NCBI RefSeq assembly: GCF_003640395.1
Contig: NZ_RBZQ01000006.1
Location: 62,001 to 126,000 of the forward strand
From: Stutzerimonas urumqiensis
GTDB taxonomy: Bacteria; Pseudomonadota; Gammaproteobacteria; Pseudomonadales; Pseudomonadaceae
Direction: 5' to 3'
Length of the DNA stretch: 64,000 bases
Notes under the pieces: generated by a model
Seen by the model: the letters and a program-made list of their open reading frames with translations, nothing else
The model's database searches: none
What the model was told of the DNA's origin: nothing
Shown: positions 18,886-29,424 of the stretch, in pieces
Numbering within the stretch: the first letter of the stretch is position 1
Layout of the letters: every line of letters starts with the position of its first letter
Made by a program: the position numbers and the translations under genes

Positions 18886-19992
18886 TCAGGCGGTGCCGGC
18901 CGCGGCGCGCTCGCCGACCTGCCAATCGAGCGCCTGGGCCTGGGCGATACCCAGCGCCTGTTCCAGTGCGGCGCGGTCGGCGGTCGGCTCGTTCGCCAGC
19001 GCGCCGGCGGCGAGCAGGTCCTGATGGTGCTCGGCGACCATCCGCTGCATCCAGCCGATGCGCTTGAGGGTCAGCGGCGTACAGGTCTGGCCGCCGAGAT
19101 CGTCGGCCAGATCGAGCCGGTGCGAGCGCCAGGCCTCGCGCAGGTACAGCGCCTCGACCGAGCCGGCGAGCGCCCGGCTCCAGTCGTCGAGAATCCGGTC
19201 CAGCCGCTCCAGCACGTGCGCTTCGGCGCCGCGTGCATAGAGGCCGGTGCGCCAGGCGCGGTAGGCCTCGCGGGCGATCGCCTTCTCCAGCCGGAACGCC
19301 GCCAGTGCGCGTTCCGAGCCGTGCGCTTCCTCGCCCAGCAGCCAGGCGAAGAACTGCCGCGTCTCGAAGCGTTCGGCCGGGTGGAAACCGGGGCAGGCGA
19401 GGCCGTCGCTGTTGTACTCGCGCAGCGGGTCGAAGCGGTACATGTAGCCAAAGTCGAACAGACGGATCCGCCCGTCGTCGAGCACATTGCCGGGACACAG
19501 GTCCCACTCGAACAGGCCGTTGGCGCTGAGCGTGATCAGGGTGTCGAACAGGTCCAGCAGGCGCGGCTCATCCCAGCGGGCGACGGGCGCGCCGTCGATC
19601 CACGGCGACAGCAACACGCCGCGGCGAAAGCTGGCGTAGCAGGTGTCGACGATGCCCGACAGCCGCTCGGCCAGCGCCGGCTGCTGCTTGAGACGGCGCA
19701 GGTCGGCGCGTCGCTGCACCTCGTTCAGGAACGAGGTCTGTCCGTCGATTCCCTGGACCAGGCACTTTTCGCGGGCGCGCTTGAGCGTCCAGCTGCGGCC
19801 CGCCGCCTCGATGCGGTAGACGTGCGCGGTAAGGCCGCCGGGCAGGCGCTGGCTGACGTAGGTTTCGCTGCCGTTGGTGGCGGCGAGCTGGTCGAGCGGC
19901 AGCGGGCAATCCCGCGGGTCGCCGACTTCCAGCTCCTGACCACTGGCGACGAAGGCCAGTTGGGCGTGATGGCGGTCATTCTGCGGCGTCAT
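18886..19992 (-). CDS. Protein-kinase-like phosphotransferase
   Basis: Cytosolic protein of 368 residues with a kinase-like fold. A catalytic-loop motif FEWDLCPGNVL (Asp and Asn at the expected spacing) is followed by RIRLFDFGYMYRFDPL, in which DFG would hold the metal. The upstream TLKRA could supply the ATP-binding lysine. No signal peptide or membrane helix is seen. CAGGAG lies 8 bases before the ATG at 19992. It lies inside the maltodextrin region but on the strand opposite the chemoreceptor and thioredoxin-like genes. Sugar or antibiotic phosphotransferase and Ser/Thr kinase-like protein are both possible; I cannot name a substrate. Confidence 0.65.
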   Translation of the reverse strand: MTPQNDRHHAQLAFVASGQELEVGDPRDCPLPLDQLAATNGSETYVSQRLPGGLTAHVYRIEAAGRSWTLKRAREKCLVQGIDGQTSFLNEVQRRADLRRLKQQPALAERLSGIVDTCYASFRRGVLLSPWIDGAPVARWDEPRLLDLFDTLITLSANGLFEWDLCPGNVLDDGRIRLFDFGYMYRFDPLREYNSDGLACPGFHPAERFETRQFFAWLLGEEAHGSERALAAFRLEKAIAREAYRAWRTGLYARGAEAHVLERLDRILDDWSRALAGSVEALYLREAWRSHRLDLADDLGGQTCTPLTLKRIGWMQRMVAEHHQDLLAAGALANEPTADRAALEQALGIAQAQALDWQVGERAAAGTA

Positions 19993-20131
19993 GGGCAGGC
20001 TCCTGTCCAGAGGGGTTCGAGACGTGGGTGGAGGTCGATCGGCCCGGCGGCGAGACGGGCGCAGCCGATTGCCGGCAGGGAGTCGACCGCGCCTGGGCAA
20101 GGTCGATAGCACAGAGAGACGGGAGGCAGAC

Positions 20132-20464
20132 ATGGCGGACATCTACAAGCCCGAAACCCTTTCCAGCGAAGAGGTCGATTCGCTCGACGGCGTGACAGCG
20201 CTGGATTTCGGCACCAACTGGTGCGGCCATTGCCGCGCCGCCGAGCCGTACATCGAGCGGGCGCTGGCCGAGTACCCGCAAGTCCGGCACATCAGGATCG
20301 AGGACGGCAAGGGCCGCCGGCTCGGCCGGCGCTACAAGGTCAAGCTGTGGCCGACGGTGGTGCTGGTGCGCCTGGGGCAGGAGCGGGCGCGCGTGGTGCG
20401 GCCCGCCGACGAGGAGTCCGTGAAGGACGCCATCGCCCAGGCGCTCGGCCAGATCAGCGGTTGA
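20132..20464 (+). CDS. Thioredoxin-family protein
   Basis: Soluble protein of 110 residues with the thioredoxin fold. The active site is WCGHC (30-34), a PDI-like variant of WCGPC, and the cis-proline is in KLWPTVVLV. No signal peptide is visible, so a cytosolic disulfide reductase role is likely. GGGAGG lies 5 bases before the ATG. Its last 11 bases overlap the 3' end of malS on the opposite strand, so the two transcripts converge. Confidence 0.88.
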   Translation: MADIYKPETLSSEEVDSLDGVTALDFGTNWCGHCRAAEPYIERALAEYPQVRHIRIEDGKGRRLGRRYKVKLWPTVVLVRLGQERARVVRPADEESVKDAIAQALGQISG

Positions 20465-22544
20465 GCGCATCGTCGCCACCGGCCTGAACCACGATCACCC
20501 GGTCGTCGCCCTTCACGCGGGCGAAGGCGTAGGGCTGTTTCGACAAGGGCCGATGCTCACCGGCACCGATGGCCGGGTGGCGTGAGCGGAACTGGCCGAT
20601 GCGCCGCCAATGCTCGATCAGTGCGGCGACCTCAGGCATTTCGTGGCGGCTCCAGTCCATCGAGGAACGCGTGCCCTGGAAGGGGTCCGAACCGCTCGGG
20701 CCGAACGGGCGGGCGCTCTCGTCGCCGTAGAAGATCTGCACCGCGCCGGGCGCCAGCAGCAGCGCCGCGGCGAGGCCGCGCTGTCGGGCGAGACTGTCGG
20801 CGGCCTTGTCGCTGAACAGGGCCGTATCGTGGGACGAGGCATAGCTCATGAAGTTGTGGCCGGCATTCCTGGCCAGCAGCCCGGCGTAGTGCTGGTAGCT
20901 GGTTTCGGCACGGGCCAGGCATTCGCTGGCGGGCAGGGCGACTTCATCCTGGAAGGCGAAGTTGATCAGTGCGTCGAAGCCGTTGTCCTGGTACAGGCTC
21001 GGTTCCGGGCCGTGGCCGAAGACCTCGCCCACCATCCAGAACGGCTGCCCGGCGAGCGGATCGTCCGGGTGCGCCGCCGACCACTCGGCGCGGGCCTTGT
21101 CCGCCGCGGCGCGCAGTTCGGCCCAGGCTTCGGGCTCGACATGCCGGACGGTGTCGGCGCGGAACCCATCGACGCCGAACTCGCGCACCCAGAAGGTGAG
21201 CCATTCGATGAGGTAGTCGCGCACGCGGTAATCCTCGCGTGCGACGGCACGGGTCGGCTGCTTGTGCTGAAGGAAGACCGGCAGGCCGACGTGCGCCTCG
21301 CTCTCGGTCTTGAAGTCGGGCAGGAAGGCCAGCAGGCCCTTGACCGGGTCCACGACCACGCTCGGCGGCTGGTCGTAGTCGCCGATGCCGGCGCGCACCC
21401 ACTCCTTGCCCCACCAGTCGGCCCAGTCGGGGTGCTGGTAGTCGATCAGGTTGTGGTAGGCGTGCAGGTTCTCGAAGGATTCCGGCTGCCAGCGGGTCCA
21501 CTGCTCGGGCAGGTACTGCGCCATGCCGTCGCGCAGGCCGCCGAAGTCGAAGGTCTGCATGTCGGCGAGGGTCGAGTAGCCGGGATGGTTCATCACCACG
21601 TCGAACAGCACGCGGATGCCGCGGGCGTGCGCCTGTGCGATGAGTTCGCGCAGGTCGTCTTCCTCGCCCATGTTGGCGTCGAGCTGCGTGTAGTCCAGCG
21701 CGTAGTAGCCGTGATAGGCGTAATGGCGGAAGTCGCCCTTGTCGCCGCCGCCGACCCACCCGTGGATCTGCTCGTACGGCGCGCTGATCCAGAGCGTATC
21801 GACGCCGAGCGCGTCGATGTAGTCGAGGCGCGCGGTCAGCCCTTCGAGGTCGCCGCCGTGGAAGGTGCCGATTTCCTGCTGGCCGTCGGGCTGACGCCCG
21901 TAGCTGTTGTCGTTGGACGGGTCGCCATTGGCGAAGCGGTCGGTGATCACGAAGTACACCGTCGCATTGCGCCAGTCGCGTCCGGCCGGCTGCGCGTCGC
22001 TGTCGGCGCGCTCGAGCAGCAGCAGGCCGTCGCTGCCCGCCGCGGGCGTCATGCGGATGCGGCCGTTCTCGACCCTGGCGGTCTGGCCGCTGTAGCCATC
22101 GCGCAGCAGCGTTCCGTCGGCGAACACCTCGCCGACGGCGACCTCCACCGCCTCGCCGTTCCACGGCTGGCACGCCACGACGGCCGGGGCGGCCGGCTTC
22201 TCCTTTATAGGCAGCAGGCGCAGCGACGGGGATTCCCCGGTTTCGACGATCAGGCGATAGCGGCCCGGCGCCGGAACTTCGAAGCGATAGGCGCTGCCCG
22301 AGGCAAGGGGCTGGCGCCGGTAGGGCGCGAGCGGCTTGGCCGGCTGCGTCGCGTCGCCGATCAGCAGCACGCCCGGCGCCAGTTCGACTTCGGTGCTGTA
22401 GCGCCCGGATTGCATGTCCGCCCACTCGAGGCTGACCGATCGGTCATCCAGGCGGACCGGTAGCTCGGGGTCGGCGAAGGCTGCGCAAGCGGGGAGCAGC
22501 AGGCCCATGACCAGCGGGTGACAAGCGGACGGAAGTCGGTGCAT
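20454..22544 (-). CDS. malS: Periplasmic alpha-amylase MalS-like
   Basis: Exported GH13 amylase of 696 residues, similar in size and layout to E. coli MalS (676). Signal peptide to about residue 24; N-terminal carbohydrate-binding-like region to about 185; catalytic barrel from about 190. GH13 motifs: DVVMNH (315-320), GFRADTVRH with nucleophile Asp464, MVGEVF with acid/base Glu507, and SSHD with Asp573. It would trim long maltodextrins in the periplasm for MalE. The start at 22544 has ACGGAG 8 bases upstream. Divergent from malE, sharing a 250-base control region, and overlapping the thioredoxin-like gene by 11 bases at its 3' end. Confidence 0.9.
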   Translation of the reverse strand: MHRLPSACHPLVMGLLLPACAAFADPELPVRLDDRSVSLEWADMQSGRYSTEVELAPGVLLIGDATQPAKPLAPYRRQPLASGSAYRFEVPAPGRYRLIVETGESPSLRLLPIKEKPAAPAVVACQPWNGEAVEVAVGEVFADGTLLRDGYSGQTARVENGRIRMTPAAGSDGLLLLERADSDAQPAGRDWRNATVYFVITDRFANGDPSNDNSYGRQPDGQQEIGTFHGGDLEGLTARLDYIDALGVDTLWISAPYEQIHGWVGGGDKGDFRHYAYHGYYALDYTQLDANMGEEDDLRELIAQAHARGIRVLFDVVMNHPGYSTLADMQTFDFGGLRDGMAQYLPEQWTRWQPESFENLHAYHNLIDYQHPDWADWWGKEWVRAGIGDYDQPPSVVVDPVKGLLAFLPDFKTESEAHVGLPVFLQHKQPTRAVAREDYRVRDYLIEWLTFWVREFGVDGFRADTVRHVEPEAWAELRAAADKARAEWSAAHPDDPLAGQPFWMVGEVFGHGPEPSLYQDNGFDALINFAFQDEVALPASECLARAETSYQHYAGLLARNAGHNFMSYASSHDTALFSDKAADSLARQRGLAAALLLAPGAVQIFYGDESARPFGPSGSDPFQGTRSSMDWSRHEMPEVAALIEHWRRIGQFRSRHPAIGAGEHRPLSKQPYAFARVKGDDRVIVVQAGGDDALNR

Positions 22545-22652
22545 TGTGTCGCTCCGTTGTTGTTTTCGTCGCATTTAACGGCTTGATGGCCGCCAGGTGC
22601 AGGCGTAATCGGGGGTGTCGTCGGCGGGTTTCGGATGCTGCGCAGCGGCGAT

Positions 22653-22698
22653 CTACGCCCTGTTTCTACGCCCTCGTCCTCCTCCCGCGGGGAGGATG
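22653..22698 (+). promoter_or_regulatory. Candidate MalT operator between malS and malE
   Basis: CTACGCC at 22653-22659 and 22666-22672 followed by GGGGAGGATG at 22689-22698, with the same CTACGCC-to-GGGGAGG spacing as at 16738-16770. A TATTCA at 22722-22727 would place the GGGGAGG box near -40, the position where activating MalT boxes lie in enterobacteria. A CTCCTCCC just upstream forms a dyad with it. A further TTACGCC on the minus strand (22608-22602) may serve malS. Confidence 0.6.
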
Positions 22699-22794
22699 CG
22701 CCGACCCGGGGCCTGGCCGAGTATTCACGGACCGCAAACGCCCAGGGGCCTCGCGGGTGGGATCAACAATAAGAAGCCACGAGGAAAATCGAGA

Positions 22795-23982
<1,188 letters not shown>

Positions 23983-24043
23983 AACCTGCGCCGGCGGCCG
24001 CGTGCCGCCGGCGACATGTCTTCTGGCTCGAAAGGACCCTGCT

Positions 24044-25603
24044 GTGAATGCCCGTGCCGAGTTGCCAAGCCCTGCCATGATGAGTCGATCCTGGACGCTC
24101 CACCCCACGCTGAAAACCGGGTTGCGCTGGCTGGTCTGGCTCACCTTCAATGCCTTCGCCCTCTACCTGGTGGTGGCGCTCTATGCCCAACGGCAACTGG
24201 CCTTCGCGCTGCTCGGGCTGGTGGTGACCGGCCTGGCCAGCTACGTCTTCATCAATCGACGCGCCTATGCCCACCGCTACATCTACCCGGCGGTCGCCGG
24301 CATGCTGGTGTTCGTCATCTTTCCGCTGCTATACACGGTGGGCATCGGCTTCACCAACTACAGCGGCAGCAACCTGCTCAGTCAGGAGCAGGTGCAGCAG
24401 TATCACCTCAACCAGACCTTCCTGGCCGGCGAGCGCTACCGTTTCACGCTACACGCCAGCCCCGAAGGCGATCGCGTGCGGATCGACAAGGGCGAGCAGG
24501 GCGTGTTCGTCAGCGAGCCGCTGACCGGCGAGCCCGATCCGCAGACGCCGCTGGCGATGCGCCCGGCGAGCGAAGTCGAACTCGGCGAAGCGCTGCCGCT
24601 GCGTGACGTCATCAAGCGGCGCAACGAGCTGGACCAGCGCGTACTCGCCGGCCCTGGCGGCGACCTGTTGCGCATGTACGGCCTACGTGAATTCGCCGCC
24701 GCGCAGCCGCTCTATCGCCTGGCCGAAGACGGTGCGCTGATCAGCAACAAGACCGGCGAGCGCCTGGTGCCCGACCTCGAGCGCGGCTTCTACGTGGACG
24801 AGCAGGGCGAGATCGTGCCGCCCGGCTTCAGCGTCTTCGTGGGGATGGACAACTTCGCCAAGGTCATCACCGACCCGAGCATCCGCGGACCCTTCCTGCA
24901 GATATTCGTCTGGACGGTGGCCTTCGCCGGACTGACGGTGGTCTTCACCCTGGCGGTCGGCCTGGTGCTGGCGAACCTGCTGCAATGGGAGCTGGTGCGC
25001 GGCAAGCCGTTCTACCGGGTGATGCTGATCCTGCCGTACGCGGTGCCGGCGTTCATCTCGATCCTGGTGTTCCGCGGCCTGTTCAACCAGAACTTTGGCG
25101 AGATCAACCTGCTGCTCGACACCCTGTTCGGCATCCGCCCGGACTGGTTCAGCGACCCGACGCTGGCGCGCAGCATGATCCTGATCGTCAACACCTGGCT
25201 CGGTTACCCGTACATGCTGCTGCTGTGCATGGGCCTGTTGCAGGCGATCCCGAAGGATCACTACGAGGCCTCGGCGATGGATGGCGCGACGCCGCTGGAC
25301 AACCTGCTGCGCATCACCCTGCCGCAGCTGATCAAGCCGCTGATGCCGCTGCTGATCGCGAGCTTCGCCTTCAACTTCAACAACTTCGTGCTGATCACGC
25401 TGCTCACCCGCGGTGGCCCGGACATCATCGGCGCCACCACGCCGGCCGGCACCACGGACCTGTTGGTCAGCTACACCTACCGCATCGCGTTCCAGGATTC
25501 GGGGCAGAACTTCGCCCTGGCCGCCGCCATCGCCACCATGATCTTCATGCTGGTCGGGGCGATGGCCTGGCTGAACCTGAAATTGTCGAAAGTGAAGGTC
25601 TGA
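24044..25603 (+). CDS. malF: Maltose ABC transporter permease MalF
   Basis: Inner-membrane permease subunit of 519 residues (E. coli MalF has 514). Three N-terminal helices (about 25-110), a large periplasmic loop (about 110-275) as in MalF, and then the permease core with the EAA loop YEASAMDGATPLDNLLRITL, which contacts the ATPase. I chose the GTG at 24044 because AAAGGA lies 7 bases upstream; an internal ATG at 24077 is possible. It follows malE by 61 bases. The MalK ATPase partner is not encoded in this window. Confidence 0.93.
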   Translation: MNARAELPSPAMMSRSWTLHPTLKTGLRWLVWLTFNAFALYLVVALYAQRQLAFALLGLVVTGLASYVFINRRAYAHRYIYPAVAGMLVFVIFPLLYTVGIGFTNYSGSNLLSQEQVQQYHLNQTFLAGERYRFTLHASPEGDRVRIDKGEQGVFVSEPLTGEPDPQTPLAMRPASEVELGEALPLRDVIKRRNELDQRVLAGPGGDLLRMYGLREFAAAQPLYRLAEDGALISNKTGERLVPDLERGFYVDEQGEIVPPGFSVFVGMDNFAKVITDPSIRGPFLQIFVWTVAFAGLTVVFTLAVGLVLANLLQWELVRGKPFYRVMLILPYAVPAFISILVFRGLFNQNFGEINLLLDTLFGIRPDWFSDPTLARSMILIVNTWLGYPYMLLLCMGLLQAIPKDHYEASAMDGATPLDNLLRITLPQLIKPLMPLLIASFAFNFNNFVLITLLTRGGPDIIGATTPAGTTDLLVSYTYRIAFQDSGQNFALAAAIATMIFMLVGAMAWLNLKLSKVKV

Positions 25604-25615
25604 GGAGTACCCGCG

Positions 25616-26506
25616 ATGGCTATGGTCCAACCCAAATCCGTGAAGTACCGCCTCTGGCTCACCCACCTGGGGCTGCTCGGCTTCATTGCCCTGATCGTGT
25701 TCCCGCTGCTGATGGTCATCAGCATCTCGTTCCGCGAGGGCAACTTCGCGACCGGCGCGCTGTTCCCGGAAAACCCGACGCTGGAGCATTGGTCGCTGGC
25801 CCTGGGGATTCCCTACACCCAGGACGACGGCACCGTCGTGCAGCCGCCGTTCCCGGTGCTGCTGTGGCTGTGGAACTCGATCAAGATCGCGCTCATCAGC
25901 TCGGCGCTGATCCTGATGCTCTCGACCACCAGCGCCTACGCCTTCGCGCGGATGCGCTTCGGCGGCAAGGCGCCGATCCTCAAGGGCATGCTGATTTTCC
26001 AGATGTTCCCGCCGGTGCTGTCGCTGGTGGCGATCTACGCGCTGTTCGACCAGCTCGGGCAACACGTGCCCTGGCTCGGCGTGAACACCCACGGCGCGGT
26101 GATCGTCGCCTCGCTCGGGGGCATGGCGCTGCACATCTGGACCATCAAGGGCTACTTCGAAAGCATCGATGCCTCGCTCGAGGAGGCCGCGGTCGTCGAC
26201 GGCGCCACCACCTGGCAGGCGTTCTTCCACATCCTGCTGCCGATGAGCGTGCCGATCCTGGCGGTTGTGTTCATCCTCGCGTTCATCACCTGCGTCACCG
26301 AATACCCGATCGCCTCGGTGCTGCTCATGGATGTCGACCGGCTGACGCTGGCCGTAGGCGCGCAGCAGTACCTCTATCCGCAGAACTACCTCTGGGGCGA
26401 CTTCGCCGCGGCGGCCGTGCTGTCGGGCCTGCCGATCACCCTGATGTTCCTGTACTGCCAGAAGTGGATCGTCGGCGGACTCACGGCAGGCGGGGTGAAA
26501 GGCTGA
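25616..26506 (+). CDS. malG: Maltose ABC transporter permease MalG
   Basis: Inner-membrane permease of 296 residues (E. coli MalG has 296) that pairs with MalF. Six predicted helices, with the EAA loop [20 protein letters not shown] and the conserved C-terminal [10 protein letters not shown], which in MalG reaches into the translocation pore. It starts 12 bases after malF with GAGGAG-type signal sequence, so the two are co-translated. Confidence 0.95.
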   Translation: MAMVQPKSVKYRLWLTHLGLLGFIALIVFPLLMVISISFREGNFATGALFPENPTLEHWSLALGIPYTQDDGTVVQPPFPVLLWLWNSIKIALISSALILMLSTTSAYAFARMRFGGKAPILKGMLIFQMFPPVLSLVAIYALFDQLGQHVPWLGVNTHGAVIVASLGGMALHIWTIKGYFESIDASLEEAAVVDGATTWQAFFHILLPMSVPILAVVFILAFITCVTEYPIASVLLMDVDRLTLAVGAQQYLYPQNYLWGDFAAAAVLSGLPITLMFLYCQKWIVGGLTAGGVKG

Positions 26507-26572
26507 GTACACAGCGGCCCGACCGATATGTCGCGTCAGGATTCGAACAAGGACAAGAAAGGGAAGAACCCT

Positions 26573-29317
26573 ATGAACGCCGCGTTACCAACGCCCCTAC
26601 CGTTGATTCCGGCCAAGCTGCAAGCACCCTCCCTGCCCACCGGGCTGCTCGATCGGCCCCGATTCGACGAGTGGTTCCAGCGCCTGCCGGAGGTTCGGCT
26701 GGCGCTGCTCCAGGCCGCCAGCGGTTTCGGCAAGACGACCCTGGCCTGCCAGTGGGGCCGCGATTTCGCTGGGCCGACGGCCTGGTTCCGGCTGCATCCG
26801 GGCGATAACGATCCGGCCCAGTTCGGCCGTTACCTCGCCCAGGCGCTCGATCAGCGCGTGGAGGGCGGTTGTCCGATCGCCGTGGCGCTGGCCGAGCAGG
26901 GCGCCCCCGGTATCGAGGCGCTGGTCACGCGCCTGCTCGCCGAGCTGCCGGTCGAGCACTCGCCGCTGCTGCTGGTGTTCGACGAATTCGAGGTGATCTA
27001 CAACCGCGAGCTGATCGCGGCGCTGCGCTTCTTCCTGCGCAACATGCCGACCTGGCTGACCTTGCTGGTGTGCAGCCGTACCGTGCCGGACCTCGGCGTC
27101 GCCGAACTGCGGGTCAAGCACCAGCTGCTTGCGCTCGATGCGCGGCAGCTGGCCTTCGAGGACGACGAAGTCCAGGCGCTGCTCGACCTCGGCCTGCCGG
27201 TGAACATCAACCGCGAGCAGGTCGAACGGCTCAACCGCCGCATCGGCGGCTGGCCCTGTGCGTTGCAGCTGGCGTTGCAGGAAGTCCAGACCACCCGCGG
27301 GATGGATCAATTCCTCGAAAACCTGCAACTGGGCCATCCCGACATCCGCGACTACATGCGCGAGCAGGTGATCGAAGGGCTGCCGGGGTCGCTGTATGAC
27401 TTTCTCGAAGCGACCTGCCTGCTCGATCGCTTCAATGCGGCGCTCGCCGACCGCCTGACCGAGGGCTGCAACGGCCGCGAAATGCTCGAACGGCTTGAGC
27501 GTGGCGGCCTCTTCGTGCAGGCCCTCGACGGGCTGCGCCAGTGGTACACCTACCATCCGCTGTTCGCCGTGTTCCTCCAGGGCGAGCTGCGCACGCACCA
27601 GCCGCAGCGCGTCTTCGAACTGCATCTGCGCGCCTCGGAGGCGCTATTCGCCGAGAACCTGTCCGAGGAAGCGGCACGCCACGCGGTGCAGGCGCGCAAC
27701 CCGGAGCGCGTGTGCGAAGTGCTCGAACGCCACGGCCGGGCGTTCTACCGCCAGGGCCGCCTGGCCTTGCTCAAGCAATGCCTGGACACCCTGCCCGAGA
27801 CCACCATCGCCGGGTCGCCGCTGTTCACGTTGCTGCAGGCCTGGGTTTCGCAGAACTCCTATCAGTTCGATCAGGTCGAGCGCTGGTTCAAGGCCGGCGA
27901 GCAGGCCCTGCAGGAGCGCTGCTCGGAAGAGGAGTGGGCGCGGGTGGTCGGCGAATTCAACGCCGTACGCGCGCAGGTCGCGATGAACCAGGGCGACGAG
28001 CAGCGAGCGATCGCGCTCGCCGAAGACGCGCTGGCGCGCGAGCCGTTGATCATGCGTACCTCGCGCGTCGCGGCGATGTCGGGGCTGGCGGAGGCGCATT
28101 TCGTGCAGGGCGCGCTGACGCAGGCGCAGAAGCAGTACGAAGAGGCCGAACGCCGCGCCCGTGAAATTCGTGCGTCGCATCTGGTGGTGTGGAGCCTGGG
28201 GCAGCTGTCCGAAATCGCCATTGCCCAGGGTTACCTGCAAAAGGCCTATACGCTGCAAGAGCGCGCCATCCAGTACGTCGAGCAGGAAAAGCTGCAAACC
28301 ACGCCCATCATGGAGTTCATCTACCGGGTGCGCGGCCAGGTGCTGTGGGAGTGGCACCAGCTCGACGCCGCCGAGCAGTGCGCGCTACAGGGCTTGCAGA
28401 TGCTCGACGACCTCGGCGACCACTGGCGGCTGCAAAGCTACGCGCTGCTCGCCGGCATCGCCCACGCGCGCGGCCAGCAGAGCGCCTGCGCCGACTACAT
28501 CGGCCAGTTGCAGGGCATGCTCGCCGACGACAACTACCACATCGACTGGCTCGCCAACGCCCACGCCGTGATGCTCACCTACTGGGATTCGACCCAGGAC
28601 CGCGAAGCCATCCGCCAGTGGCTGCACACCGCGCCGCCGCTCAAACCGGGTGCCAACCATTTCGCCCAGTTCAATGCGCGCAACCACGTGCGCGCCTACC
28701 TGTCGCTGAGCCAGACCGACAAGGCGCTGCCGATCCTGCGGCAGATGCAGGCGGACGCCGAGCGCCACGGCCTGGTCATGGACCTGAACCGCAACCACAT
28801 CCTCCAGGCGCAGCTGCACTGGATGCGCGAGGAGCGCCAGCAGGCGCTCGACCACCTGCACAAGGCGCTGACGCTGGCCAGCACCACCGGCGCGATCGGC
28901 AGCTTCCTGCGCGTCGGCAAGCTGATCATCGCCATGCTCAAGAGCCTGCAACACGAGCGCCGGCTCGACGAGCTCGAAGCCCAGCGCACGGTGCGACTGA
29001 TCCAGCTCGCCCAGCAGCAGCGCGACTTCAGCCGCGCCATCCGCATCACGCTCGACGAAGCGGTGATCCAGGACATCATCAACCGGCCGGATGTGCCCGA
29101 GCTGATCCGCCACTCGCCGCTGACCCGGCGCGAGTGGCAGGTGCTGAGCCTGATCCACGCCGGCCAGTCGAACGAGCAGATCGCCGAGCATCTGAACGTC
29201 GCGCCGACGACCATCAAGACGCACATCCGCAGCCTCTACCAGAAGCTCAATATCACCCATCGCAGCGAGGCGGTGCAGCTGGCGCGGGACCTGTTGAGCA
29301 AGATCCAGGGCGAGTGA
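26573..29317 (+). CDS. malT: MalT-type ATP-dependent LuxR-family transcriptional activator
   Basis: Cytosolic STAND-class activator of 914 residues (E. coli MalT has 901). Walker A ASGFGKTT (49-56), Walker B region LLLVFDEFEV, a central superhelical TPR-like sensor (about 420-800) and a C-terminal LuxR helix-turn-helix containing LTRREWQVLSLIHAGQSNEQ and TTIKTHIRSLYQKL. Enterobacterial MalT is switched on by maltotriose and ATP. The ATG at 26573, after GGGAAG, is preferred over one at 26528, which lacks a ribosome-binding site. It lies 66 bases after malG on the same strand, so it is probably part of malEFGT and under its own control. Confidence 0.93.
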   Translation: MNAALPTPLPLIPAKLQAPSLPTGLLDRPRFDEWFQRLPEVRLALLQAASGFGKTTLACQWGRDFAGPTAWFRLHPGDNDPAQFGRYLAQALDQRVEGGCPIAVALAEQGAPGIEALVTRLLAELPVEHSPLLLVFDEFEVIYNRELIAALRFFLRNMPTWLTLLVCSRTVPDLGVAELRVKHQLLALDARQLAFEDDEVQALLDLGLPVNINREQVERLNRRIGGWPCALQLALQEVQTTRGMDQFLENLQLGHPDIRDYMREQVIEGLPGSLYDFLEATCLLDRFNAALADRLTEGCNGREMLERLERGGLFVQALDGLRQWYTYHPLFAVFLQGELRTHQPQRVFELHLRASEALFAENLSEEAARHAVQARNPERVCEVLERHGRAFYRQGRLALLKQCLDTLPETTIAGSPLFTLLQAWVSQNSYQFDQVERWFKAGEQALQERCSEEEWARVVGEFNAVRAQVAMNQGDEQRAIALAEDALAREPLIMRTSRVAAMSGLAEAHFVQGALTQAQKQYEEAERRAREIRASHLVVWSLGQLSEIAIAQGYLQKAYTLQERAIQYVEQEKLQTTPIMEFIYRVRGQVLWEWHQLDAAEQCALQGLQMLDDLGDHWRLQSYALLAGIAHARGQQSACADYIGQLQGMLADDNYHIDWLANAHAVMLTYWDSTQDREAIRQWLHTAPPLKPGANHFAQFNARNHVRAYLSLSQTDKALPILRQMQADAERHGLVMDLNRNHILQAQLHWMREERQQALDHLHKALTLASTTGAIGSFLRVGKLIIAMLKSLQHERRLDELEAQRTVRLIQLAQQQRDFSRAIRITLDEAVIQDIINRPDVPELIRHSPLTRREWQVLSLIHAGQSNEQIAEHLNVAPTTIKTHIRSLYQKLNITHRSEAVQLARDLLSKIQGE

Positions 29318-29424
29318 CTGGACGGTCCCTGAGCAAAATTTTGTAAGCAGGCTTCAGAACGCGGGCCGACGGACGATAGCAGGGCATGAGCAACGCTCTT
29401 GCCCCTATCTCCCGAGGTTTTTTC

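Noticed and set aside
24683..26512. 609-codon antisense frame across malF and malG
   Set aside because: Full of His, Gln, Arg and Asp runs typical of the antisense of membrane-protein codons; no ribosome-binding site.
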